Positions 32,444 to 40,428 of a stretch of DNA of 45,697 bases are shown piece after piece (the first letter of the stretch is position 1; each line of letters opens with the position of its first letter). Under the pieces are notes generated by a model that was not told where the DNA came from, made no database searches, and worked only from the letters and a program-made list of their open reading frames with translations. The position numbers and the translations under genes were made by a program. The stretch comes from Methanobacteriota archaeon (GTDB lineage Archaea > Thermoplasmatota > Thermoplasmata > Methanomassiliicoccales > UBA472), in assembly GCA_021372315.1 (NCBI GenBank), contig JAJFUT010000122.1, forward strand, positions 1 to 45,697, read 5' to 3'.

Positions 32444-32594
32444 GATCATACCTCTTGAAATGATTTCATTCTGAACTATTTGTGTGAGGTGCTTTTATTA
32501 AAGGATGCTTGCCGGATCGACCGCTCTTTTCCATTGATGTCGCGGCACAACTACGATCGTGTTACTGCGACCACGAAGAACAATCCATCGAACA

Positions 32595-34490
32595 TCACCC
32601 ATCAGAACGAGTTGTGGATCCCTTTCCAGCCTTTTGGTTGATCATCCGTAGATAGCCCATGGTCAGTTCCATGCCACCTGCCGTCAGCAGCCTGATCATG
32701 TTCAGTTGCTTTTTGATGCCCCGATTGGATGCTAGCATTTTTCCGATCATGCGGACGCTGTCAAGTATGTTTGGATCGCGCCCCGTTCCGAAGCCAAAAT
32801 CATCGAGGTCCAGCTCCATGTTGATGGTGCTCTGGTCCAATTTTCCTGGGATGACCTGAATATGCTCAACCTCCTCTGGTGTGGTCCGGAGTATCCAACT
32901 TGTGACGGCCTCGCCCTTGCTGTTCAATGTAAGTTGCAGCGTCTGCTTGCCCAGGAGCCTTAAGAACAAGCTCATGTCGATGATGTTATGAACCCCGACC
33001 TTTCTCGTGTAACTTTCTACTCCAGGGTCCGCCGAAGCCTCGATCACCGACACCACGTGTTTCCCTAGATCATTGGTCCGAAGCTGCGACCCCATGTCGA
33101 GCGAATACCTCAGCTCCTGGACCTTCTCGTCGATGAAATCTGCAAGAGGTCTTTTTGAACCGTGCCGTATCAAACGCATCCGTTCCTTTTCAATGAACGT
33201 ATCGACCGTCCAAAATCGGGCCATGCATATCGATGCCAACTCTTCGACATGTTCACCTGATATGTGATCGGATCTGAAAACGGAGTGCATCTCGTCAAAA
33301 CGGTTCCAATCATCCTCGTAGATCAAACCCTGAGCGTTCAGATCGTCATAGAACCGAGTACTCGGAAAGGGCGTGGCGATGCCATAGGCTGTGCTCGTTA
33401 GCCCTATCTTCTTCGCATACGTGGGGAATTCGAGTATCTCCTCTTCGGTCTGATCTGGAAGGCCGATGACGAATGTTCCGCCAGCGTTCCCTCCCCATTT
33501 TTTGATATTGTTGACCGCCTGGACATGAGTATCCGTAGTCAGACCTTTGGCCACGGACTTGATGTCGGCCATGTTGGGGCTCTCGATCCCCATCTCAAAC
33601 CCCTCGATGCCCACGGAAATCATTTTGCGAACGATCTCGGGATTCTTCGCCACTGAATCTGCCCGTACCTTTATACCGAAACGAATGTCCAGCTTGAGCG
33701 GTGCCAAAAGGTCGCACATCTGCTCCACCAGGTCTGGTCTTCCCATGAAATGAGGGTCGGTGATGTCGATGCTGAGGGGCTTGTTATCATGGAAGGAGAC
33801 CATCTCCAGTATCTCCTTCACAACGTTCTCGGGAGAACGGTAACGTTGATGGCCCTTGCTGATGGTAGGTTCGCAACAGAACGTGCATCTGCCCTGGCAG
33901 CCTCGTGATGTCGTCAGCACGTCGTATTCGCGGTTACGCATGAGCCTTGTGCCGTAAGTGTGCTTCCGGAGATGCCGGGCTGGGAAAGGTAAGCTGTCGA
34001 GGTCCTCGACGAAATTACGATCGCCGTTGTGAATAATATTATTGTCATGGTCCTTGTAAGAGACACCGGGAACGCCCTCGGGGCTCCCTTTCAGGACGAG
34101 CTCGCGCATTGTGATCTCACCCTCACCGCGGGCGACCATGTCAACCTGGGGGTGGGACAGGAGCTCATCTGGGATAGCTGTAGGATGATAACCTCCCATT
34201 ATAGTGGCCGTCCCGTGCTCCTTGGCCATCCGCGCGATCTCCAGACCCTCGCTGTGTTCCGTGGCCGACATGGTGATTCCCACGAGATCTGGCTTCAGGG
34301 CGATCAATGATTCTGCGACCACCTCCTTAAAAGGCCTATTTTCCATCTCGATATCCAGTATCGTCACTTCATCCGCGATGTCCTCTAATGAGGCGGCGAT
34401 ATATTCGATCCCGATCGGTATCAGGTCGAAGACGTATGAGAGACCGTGCCTGCCAGAGGGTTTGATCAATAAAATTCGTTTGAAAGCCAT
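32595..34490 (-). CDS. B12-binding-domain radical SAM protein
   Basis: 631 residues. An N-terminal cobalamin-binding-type domain (about 1-140) with 'ILLIKPSG', 'VTILDIEME', 'VGITMSATEH' and 'IMGGYHPTAIPDELL' is followed by a radical SAM core (about 190-400) carrying the CxxxCxxC cluster motif 'GCQGRCTFC' and later 'EGFEMGIESPNMADI' and 'GGTFVIGLPDQTEEE'. The C-terminal 200 residues are of unknown fold. Such enzymes methylate unactivated carbons or build cofactors using SAM plus B12 and [4Fe-4S]. The target cannot be read, and it stands alone between small membrane genes and a zinc protein. An ATG at 34490 begins the usual 'KRILLIKP' start. Cytoplasmic and oxygen-sensitive, fitting an anaerobe. 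Confidence 0.9.
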   Translation of the reverse strand: MAFKRILLIKPSGRHGLSYVFDLIPIGIEYIAASLEDIADEVTILDIEMENRPFKEVVAESLIALKPDLVGITMSATEHSEGLEIARMAKEHGTATIMGGYHPTAIPDELLSHPQVDMVARGEGEITMRELVLKGSPEGVPGVSYKDHDNNIIHNGDRNFVEDLDSLPFPARHLRKHTYGTRLMRNREYDVLTTSRGCQGRCTFCCEPTISKGHQRYRSPENVVKEILEMVSFHDNKPLSIDITDPHFMGRPDLVEQMCDLLAPLKLDIRFGIKVRADSVAKNPEIVRKMISVGIEGFEMGIESPNMADIKSVAKGLTTDTHVQAVNNIKKWGGNAGGTFVIGLPDQTEEEILEFPTYAKKIGLTSTAYGIATPFPSTRFYDDLNAQGLIYEDDWNRFDEMHSVFRSDHISGEHVEELASICMARFWTVDTFIEKERMRLIRHGSKRPLADFIDEKVQELRYSLDMGSQLRTNDLGKHVVSVIEASADPGVESYTRKVGVHNIIDMSLFLRLLGKQTLQLTLNSKGEAVTSWILRTTPEEVEHIQVIPGKLDQSTINMELDLDDFGFGTGRDPNILDSVRMIGKMLASNRGIKKQLNMIRLLTAGGMELTMGYLRMINQKAGKGSTTRSDG

Positions 34491-34634
34491 GATCTAATGA
34501 ACCTATAACGTTGATTTGAGGACCCGATATTTAAACACCGAGTCTTTTTGATATTTTTGTCGAAAGTGATGTAAACGATGATCGGAACAAGATGGGCGTC
34601 AGTTTCTTATCAAAACGAAATTTAAGGGATTTGC

Positions 34635-34648
34635 GGGGCTTTCGCCCC
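34635..34648 (-). terminator. GNRA-like hairpin downstream of the CxxC zinc gene
   Basis: GGGGC-TTTC-GCCCC; on the minus strand the loop reads GAAA. It lies about 25 nt after the stop, followed by a modest T-run. Probable terminator. Confidence 0.45.
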
Positions 34649-34672
34649 TAAAGCGTTTAGGATAAGCCAACT

Positions 34673-34852
34673 TCAGAACCTGTCTTTCGGCTTGTGCTTT
34701 GCGTAGCAGTCGCGGCAATAGACTGGCCTGCCCTCTGTTGGCTTGAAAGGGACCTGGGTCTGCTGACCGCAGTCCGAGCAAGTAACATCGTGCATTTCGC
34801 GTGGCGCATCATTTCTGGGGCGGAAACCGCCCGAACTTCTGTTTCCATACAT
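34673..34852 (-). CDS. CxxC-x17-CxxC zinc-binding domain protein
   Basis: 59 residues starting 'MYGNRSSGGFRPRND' and containing one zinc knuckle: CSDC, 17 residues (including 'VPFKPTEGRP'), CRDC, then basic 'KHKPKDRF'. 'REMHDVTCSDCG' and 'PVYCRDC' are typical of this widespread small-protein domain of unknown, perhaps nucleic-acid-related, function. The frame continues upstream to 34942, but a TATA box (GTTTTATAGTAG, near 34914-34925) would start the transcript around 34893. The ATG at 34852, with AGGTAG upstream, is therefore chosen. A hairpin terminator follows, so it is monocistronic. Confidence 0.85.
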   Translation of the reverse strand: MYGNRSSGGFRPRNDAPREMHDVTCSDCGQQTQVPFKPTEGRPVYCRDCYAKHKPKDRF

Positions 34853-34999
34853 TACTAAACTACCTACTTTCCCACTTCCTTGCAGTTGCGGGATAGAACT
34901 TGCCATGCAGCCTCTACTATAAAACATGAAGGCATGGTACAAACAATTGGATTGAAATCATCTGGATACTCTTTTCGGCAGGAAATAGTGGCGGAATCT

Positions 35000-35764
35000 T
35001 CATCTTGCGGCCTTGGTTTTGAAGGATTCCGATATCTTTTTCATCTCGAGGTCCTGGATCTCCTCGACGGTCATCTTACCGCCGCTCTTCATGATCTTCA
35101 CGACCTCGCTCGAGGGATTGGCGAACACGAATAGGTTGACGTTCTTGACCGTCCCGTCCTTGAACTTGTACTTGTAGATAAGAGGGAGCTTGGCGCCCTG
35201 CATGAACTCGCTTATGCTTAGCTCCTGGTCGATGTCCTGCCCTTCGAATATGTCCAGGCACATCTCCAGGGCGTACTTGCCGAAGGCCAGGACGTTCAGT
35301 TCCGACCTTCCGAGAAGGTTGAGCTCCTCGATGAAGTGCTCTCTGCACCTCGTCGCCGACTTCCTCCATTCCTTGTTGATGTCCCTGTCGCCCCTCTCCG
35401 GCACGCACTTGAGGGCGTGGGTCCAATAGACCCTGCCGCCCTTCGGGTCGAACCTCCCGAATATTTGCAGGACCTTGGAAAGAGGATTGGCCTTCCTCAC
35501 ATCATCGATAGGTGTTCCGTCAGTGCACAGCATGGTCAACCTTTGCTCCGCCCCATTCCCTTGCTCGGAGCGCAGCCAGTAGCCAGGTTCCTGAGAGAGT
35601 ATGACGAAATCGACCGACGCCAGGGACCCCTTCCTTTGGAAGACGACGGGCATCTTGTTGGCGTTCCTCGGACAACCGGAGCACTGACCGTGCACCTTGG
35701 CTCGAAACCCTTCCCAGCCCGTCTCCTTTTCGCCGGCCATGGACGCATATGACCGTTTTTCCAT
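35000..35764 (-). CDS. Uracil-DNA glycosylase superfamily protein, probable [4Fe-4S] type
   Basis: 254 residues. It has the cysteine layout of family-4/5 UDGs: C28 and C31 ('CSGCPRN'), then 'WTHALKCVPERGD' and 'SATRCREHFIEELNLLG'. The first active-site motif reads 'LSQEPGYW' instead of the usual GEAPG, and the C-terminal HPS motif is 'ANPSSEV', with Asn for His. It may therefore have a different base specificity or have lost activity. UDGs excise uracil from DNA. A stretch with 'EFMQGAKLPLIYKYKFKDG' has no known counterpart. The ATG at 35764 lacks a clear ribosome site. The gene is single, between the CxxC protein and the DUF998 pseudogene. Confidence 0.78.
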   Translation of the reverse strand: MEKRSYASMAGEKETGWEGFRAKVHGQCSGCPRNANKMPVVFQRKGSLASVDFVILSQEPGYWLRSEQGNGAEQRLTMLCTDGTPIDDVRKANPLSKVLQIFGRFDPKGGRVYWTHALKCVPERGDRDINKEWRKSATRCREHFIEELNLLGRSELNVLAFGKYALEMCLDIFEGQDIDQELSISEFMQGAKLPLIYKYKFKDGTVKNVNLFVFANPSSEVVKIMKSGGKMTVEEIQDLEMKKISESFKTKAAR

Positions 35765-35903
35765 TAAACGGTTTCACTTGACAGATGAGAATGACTTGAG
35801 GAACGCTTCTCGATGCAACTTCTCATGATCTCGATCGAACTAGCAGGATGTTTAGGACCGGGACCGACACGGTCGGCCCTTGGTCCGATGAGCTTTCTTT
35901 CGC

Positions 35904-36493
35904 TCACTTGTTCTCCGCGCCAGAGGCCATCAGGTATCCTCCGACCGATGCGAGCCACGTGATCGGCTGGTAGACGATCATCCTCTCCGTCCCGCCGTGA
36001 CCGGCCGGACCGAACAGATCGACGATCCCCGCGTCGCTGACGAACATCACGAACACGAACGATATGCCGATCGCGCCGAGGATATAGGACAGCTCCTTCA
36101 TCGGCGATCTGACCAACTTGGCCGTCGAGATCGTTATAACGTTGAAGAAGATGAACGCCACCAGTGCAAAGATGCCATGAAGCCCCGCCGGGTTAGATCG
36201 AACAGCCCAGTGCAGATGGCTCTGATGCCCGCAACCACGTAGGGGATGAACAGCCTGCGGTCCCCGTGCGATCTATGGAAGAGGTAACCTCAGGCAATCG
36301 TCAGAAGACCGACTGCGACGAACGAGGAGTTGAACAGCCAAGCCGTCTCGCCGATCGTGCCCAGGTCGCTGATGGCGTTCTCCTTCATGCTGTAGTTCGG
36401 CGCCATTCTCGCGGCAATCATCAGCAGAACGAAGAATTGGGCCGAACACAGTGCAAATAGCGGTCCCGCTTTGGATCTGTCGGAATAGTTCAT
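35904..36493 (-). pseudogene. Broken DUF998 family membrane protein gene
   Basis: Starts at the ATG 36493 behind GAGGAG with 'MNYSDRSKAGPLFAL', 'NAISDLGTIGETAWLFNSSF', i.e. the DUF998 N-terminus. An in-frame TGA follows at 36290-36292, where the same frame continues with 'GYLFHRSHGDRRL'. A frameshift near 36165-36175 then leads to 'LHGIFALVAFIFFN' and the C-terminal helices, ending at 35904. Two lesions in an otherwise complete protein of about 195 residues with several membrane helices. The intact family is of unknown function. Confidence 0.75.
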
Positions 36494-36661
36494 CGATGAT
36501 TCTCCTCGCTCCTCATACAATTTTATTGTCGTAAGATTCTTGATTTGACGAATGGCACGATGGAGCAATGGACTTTTTAACGATAGTAACTTTTTTTAAC
36601 CGGATTGCTAAAGTATATATCCTCCGGGGAACCAAGGGTTTGTGTTAAACACCCCTGAATT

Positions 36662-37042
36662 ATGAAAGAAGACAAGTATCACGACAAGATTGGTTTGATC
36701 ATCGCAGTCCTGATGAAGGATGCGTACTACGAGGAAAAGAACGCGTTCGATGTCGCCATGCGGATCATGAACTATTTTGGTTATTCTGACGAGATCATAG
36801 ACAATGCCCTTGACAATGACGATCGCAAATTGTTCTACTTCATGCAGGACCTGGAAATACTAGGCACCCGCTGGGAGGAGATGCAGCTGATCAGCGGCAA
36901 GAATTGGCGCATATTCTATTGGCTCCTCAAGGAGAACAAGATGAAATGCAGGCTCGGCCAGTGCGACAGGATCTGGAAGAGCACCGACCTGTACCGTTCC
37001 CTTCCCGATGCCGCATGGGCGAAGGGAACGACCCTCACCTAA
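36662..37042 (+). CDS. DUF6015-like archaeal protein
   Basis: 126 residues, all-helical, soluble. It begins 'MKEDKYHDKIGLIIAVLMKDAYYEEKN', then 'DVAMRIMNYFGYSDEIIDNAL', 'DRKLFYFMQDLEIL' and 'GKNWRIFYWLLKENK'. I recall this pattern as DUF6015, restricted to Thermoplasmatota-type archaea, but without a search this is not certain. The C-terminal 30 residues contain two Cys ('KCRLGQCDR'). The upstream TATA box AGTATATATCC (about 36611-36621) gives a short leader. The next gene starts 41 nt later. Confidence 0.72.
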   Translation: MKEDKYHDKIGLIIAVLMKDAYYEEKNAFDVAMRIMNYFGYSDEIIDNALDNDDRKLFYFMQDLEILGTRWEEMQLISGKNWRIFYWLLKENKMKCRLGQCDRIWKSTDLYRSLPDAAWAKGTTLT

Positions 37043-37083
37043 GCAAGGCAAGAGATTTATTCAGCCCCTATCATCTACCACTC

Positions 37084-37404
37084 ATGAAATTCCAGTACTG
37101 CCGCAACTGCAAGACGCTACAGAAGAGGAGCTGGTACTCGTTCTTCAGCTGCAGGCGCTGCGGTGCGAAGCCCGTTGTCATATACATCAAGACTGGCATC
37201 ATAGGGTACGTGGCCTATGCTGCGACGTTCATAGCGATGTTCCTCGTAGTGGCGAAGGTCATCGAATATGACCTCGGACTGGGCGACCTTAATCTTTATC
37301 TGATGTTCGGTCTTTTGACCGTCGCGATGGTCTGTATGTTCTACGAGATAGGACGGGAAGAGAGGCTGGCGATAGAGAAGGTCAAAGACCCTCATCTCCG
37401 TTGA
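37084..37404 (+). CDS. Zinc-ribbon two-helix membrane protein
   Basis: 106 residues. The N-terminal zinc ribbon 'FQYCRNCK...CRRCG' (about 6-27) is followed by two membrane helices (about 36-60 and 70-90: 'GYVAYAATFIAMFLVVAKVI', 'LYLMFGLLTVAMVCMFYEIG') and a charged C-terminus. No family recognised. The open frame reaches back to 36904 over the preceding gene. The ATG at 37084 is about 25 nt after a GAGATTTATTC TATA-like element, so the mRNA is likely leaderless. It ends 2 nt before the stop of the convergent pilin-like gene at 37406. Confidence 0.72.
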   Translation: MKFQYCRNCKTLQKRSWYSFFSCRRCGAKPVVIYIKTGIIGYVAYAATFIAMFLVVAKVIEYDLGLGDLNLYLMFGLLTVAMVCMFYEIGREERLAIEKVKDPHLR

Positions 37405-37405
37405 A

Positions 37406-37870
37406 CTAGGCGAAGGATACGCTGAGGACGAAGCTCACCTCGTTGCCGTTCACGTCCATCGTCCCTATCGTCGATACGAAAATATCGTCGCTCCCTAGGA
37501 TCTTCTCGTTGCCGATGCGATGCTCCACCTCCCCGATGACCGTCGCATGTTCGAAGTCGTAGAGTGGGCCCAGATATCCTTCCAAGATCATCTGGAGCTG
37601 TCGATCGACCTCCTCCAGAAGGACGGTCTCATTACCTAGCATCGAAAGGACCAGCACGTCCTCGATCGTCATCATGGACGCGAGACCTTCGCCTTCGAAC
37701 GAACATTGCAGGGCTACGTTGTGAACTTCAGAGACGTAACCCCCGGTCCCGGAGCTTGCACGGTCGATGCAGATGGCGTTCATCAGCGCGACGCTGACGA
37801 CCGAGATGATCGTCAGGAACACGAGGGCATCGAATACCATCGCCATCCCTTTCTGGTCCATGCGAGCCAT
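37406..37870 (-). CDS. Pseudopilin-like protein
   Basis: 154 residues with a short basic leader, the prepilin-type junction 'QKGMAMVFDALVFL' and one hydrophobic helix (about 9-31). The rest is an extracellular domain with beta segments. Processing by a type III/IV prepilin peptidase after the Gly is plausible. The gene begins 1 nt after the stop of the pilin-like gene at 37872, so translation is coupled. It ends with TAG, an otherwise nearly unused stop in this window. The pilus ATPase and TadC-like genes at 40429 and 42154 are the probable partners, though a U32 gene lies between. Confidence 0.68.
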   Translation of the reverse strand: MARMDQKGMAMVFDALVFLTIISVVSVALMNAICIDRASSGTGGYVSEVHNVALQCSFEGEGLASMMTIEDVLVLSMLGNETVLLEEVDRQLQMILEGYLGPLYDFEHATVIGEVEHRIGNEKILGSDDIFVSTIGTMDVNGNEVSFVLSVSFA

Positions 37871-37871
37871 G

Positions 37872-38333
37872 TCACCACACCCTCACATCGAGGAGGCTGG
37901 CGTGGATCGTGCCTGGATCGGTTCTCAATAGGACAGGATGTCTTTCCGATCGGACCTCCGCCCCAGTGATCGCCGCTCCTTCGCATATCATCGTGCTTGA
38001 AAGGCTGCCATTAGAGATGTCCAGGAGGAAGACCTCGTATCCATTGAGACCTTCCGGAATACTATAGGGCTCGAACGACCTTGTTATGAAGGAGCTGAGG
38101 ACTACTGCGCCGCCGTCCCACAAAAGCTCATCGTCGGCCATAAGGTTCCAGACATCTTCACATCCTTCAGAAAGCGACGACTCGTCGCCCTGCCTGAGCA
38201 CCTCGATGCCGGTGATCGAGAAGGAGGCCGAAAGGAGGATGACTGCCAATGTCACTACCATGAGAGCGAGGACCGCCTCGGTGAAACCTCCGATGCCTTC
38301 CGAACCGCGCCTTAGCTCTCTGATGCCCCTCAT
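37872..38333 (-). CDS. Pseudopilin-like protein
   Basis: 153 residues. A basic leader 'MRGIRELRRGSEGIGGF' runs into a hydrophobic helix ('TEAVLALMVVTLAVILLSASF', about 18-38) and an extracellular domain with 'VRVW' at the end. The leader-helix layout resembles archaeal pilins. It is immediately upstream of the second pilin-like gene, with near overlap of stop and start (TGACATG). No clear ribosome site; a weak TATA-like CTATTTGAG lies about 20 nt upstream. Role inferred from structure and from the nearby Tad-like ATPase. Confidence 0.65.
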   Translation of the reverse strand: MRGIRELRRGSEGIGGFTEAVLALMVVTLAVILLSASFSITGIEVLRQGDESSLSEGCEDVWNLMADDELLWDGGAVVLSSFITRSFEPYSIPEGLNGYEVFLLDISNGSLSSTMICEGAAITGAEVRSERHPVLLRTDPGTIHASLLDVRVW

Positions 38334-38394
38334 GAAGAAGACGAAGGCTCAAATAGGGGATGTCCCCGACCGATACAATCAGGCTAACTCGGCC

Positions 38395-40320
38395 TCAAGG
38401 CACGCCGTTCTCGAAGTGGGCAGCTGTGAATCCACCCGTCTTCTTTCGAAGGGTCGCCTTCATTCCGAGGTCCCTCTTCTCGTACGCCTCGGCAACTAGC
38501 TTCGCCATATCCGGGTGCCTTCTCCTGACGTCAATGCCGAAAGAATCGACACCGATCCCCTCGAGCTCATCGAGATGGTCTAGCAGGAACAGGTCTGAAG
38601 AGTTCAGTATGTGCACGTACCCTTGCGTGTCGCGATAGGTCTGGAACCTCTTGTCCTTCTCGTCGATCAGCGTGCCTTCCCTCAGGCAGGGGTCCTTTGA
38701 CACCATCAGCTCCGTCCGGCCGAACACCATCGCCTCGAGCCTCTCATCGGTGTGATAGCAGATGTCCCTTATGTCCTCCCTCGAAAGCTCGACCGACAGG
38801 GTCTGCTGGTGAACCTTCGGCACTGTGAACGAGTTGAAGTAGTTCATCGAGTGATGGGTGTAGACCTGCCTGTCGCGATACTTGTATGCCTGGCCGAGCG
38901 TGCATGCCATTATAGATCTCGCGTCTACCGACGGTATCTCAGGCGTGACACGGGGCAGCATGAGGACGAACTCGACACCGGCTGACTCGCATATGTCCCT
39001 GGCCTCCTCCCAATACCTTCCCATCTCGTAGTAGATCCTGTTGGCGTGAGGAAGGACGGCCTCCATCACGCTGGACGATGATACGTAGAAGGATAGCTCG
39101 GGTTCTCTCGCCGCCCTCGCGACGTGAGGGATGTCCATCGTGTAGGGCTTCCTCAGGACCTTCATAGAGTGGAACTTCATCGACTCGATCTGCTTCTGGA
39201 TGTCGTCGAAGTCCTTGTCCTTCGTCTTGTAGGCCTTGTACTCCCCCTCCGGGAGGAAGAACGGCGACCTGAGGACCGATGCTTTCGGCTTCTTCGTCAG
39301 CTCCCTGATCAGGAAGCCGCCGACCTTCTCATTGTTCTTGTAGAACGTGATCCCGTCCCCGATAGCGACGTGATCGCTGGCGAGCTTCACGGTGTGGCCC
39401 TCGGAAATGGCCTTGCCGAGCGGAAGCCCCCTGGAATCCGCGTATTCGGTCTGGACGACCATGACGTCCTTCATGTAGCCTCTGCTGAAGCCCCTGTTGA
39501 AGACCGTCTCGAGAAGCTCCCTCTCCCGGGGCGTGATGATGTCCTTCTTCCCCTCCTGCACCCTCCTTATGGCGTTAGAGTAGACCTTGGACGTGAGATA
39601 GACGTACAGAGGGCTCCTCATCCTGCCCTCGATCTTGAAAGATTCCACACCGATGGCCATGAGGTCAGGCAGCGAGTCGACCCCAAAGGTGTCGGCCGTG
39701 GAAAGGAGGGACCCCTGCTCGTCGCCGATCTTGTAGCGCTTCCTACAGGGCTGGGCGCAAAGCCCTCTGTTACCGCTGCGTCCTCCGAGCATGCTGCTGA
39801 AAAGACATCCCCCAGAGAAGCAATAGCATAGGGCCCCGTGTATGAAGACCTCGAGGCCGATGTTCGACCCCTGCTTCACATTCCTTATCTGCTCGATCGT
39901 GAGCTCCCTTGAGAGGATGACCCTCGACAGGCCCTGCTCCTCGGCCCATCTTGCGCCCTCTGGCGTGTGAACGCCCATCTGCGTTGAGGCGTGAACGTCC
40001 ATAGAGGTCCTCTCCTTGACGAGGCGCATCAGACCCCTGTCCTGGACGATGACGGCGTCGGCCTCGATCGCGTGAAGGAAGTCGACGAACTCCAGCGCCG
40101 CCTCCATCTCCGACTCCTTGATGAGCGTGTTGACGGTGATATAGACCCTGACCTTGTTGTCATGGGCGAACTTGATCGCGCCCTTGAGCTCGTCGTCCGT
40201 GAAGTTGTCAGCGAGCCTTCTGGCGCCGAAGTCCTTGCCGGCCATGTACACTGCGTCCGCTCCGCCAAGTACCGCAGCCTTGAGCGCGTCCTTGTAACCG
40301 ACAGGGGCTAGGAGTTCCAT
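38395..40320 (-). CDS. Peptidase U32 family protein
   Basis: 641 residues. The N-terminal U32 core starts 'MELLAPVGYKDALKAAVLGGADAVYMAGKDFGAR'-like (residues 1-35 in summary), with 'YITVNTLIK', 'DAVIVQDRGLMRLV', 'VHASTQMGVHT' and the cysteine pair region 'HGALCYCFSGGCLFSSMLGGRSGNRGLCAQPCRKRY', which in relatives ligates an Fe-S cluster. Then come 'KIEGRMRSPLYVY' and a long C-terminal domain (from about 350). Related proteins RlhA, UbiU/V and YegQ hydroxylate RNA or ubiquinone precursors rather than cut peptides. The ATG at 40320 is the family start; the frame upstream to 40443 is not conserved. TATA-like TTATAAAT at about 40343-40351 makes a near-leaderless mRNA. It is divergent from the ATPase gene at 40429. 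Confidence 0.88.
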   Translation of the reverse strand: MELLAPVGYKDALKAAVLGGADAVYMAGKDFGARRLADNFTDDELKGAIKFAHDNKVRVYITVNTLIKESEMEAALEFVDFLHAIEADAVIVQDRGLMRLVKERTSMDVHASTQMGVHTPEGARWAEEQGLSRVILSRELTIEQIRNVKQGSNIGLEVFIHGALCYCFSGGCLFSSMLGGRSGNRGLCAQPCRKRYKIGDEQGSLLSTADTFGVDSLPDLMAIGVESFKIEGRMRSPLYVYLTSKVYSNAIRRVQEGKKDIITPRERELLETVFNRGFSRGYMKDVMVVQTEYADSRGLPLGKAISEGHTVKLASDHVAIGDGITFYKNNEKVGGFLIRELTKKPKASVLRSPFFLPEGEYKAYKTKDKDFDDIQKQIESMKFHSMKVLRKPYTMDIPHVARAAREPELSFYVSSSSVMEAVLPHANRIYYEMGRYWEEARDICESAGVEFVLMLPRVTPEIPSVDARSIMACTLGQAYKYRDRQVYTHHSMNYFNSFTVPKVHQQTLSVELSREDIRDICYHTDERLEAMVFGRTELMVSKDPCLREGTLIDEKDKRFQTYRDTQGYVHILNSSDLFLLDHLDELEGIGVDSFGIDVRRRHPDMAKLVAEAYEKRDLGMKATLRKKTGGFTAAHFENGVP

Positions 40321-40428
40321 GAATCGCCATCGCCCTCCCCCATTTATAACATGCGTCTCCGACCGACAGTTAGCGTACGTGTAATGGGGCCGGTGATAAT
40401 CCCACGCATCCTTCGATGACCGAGCACT

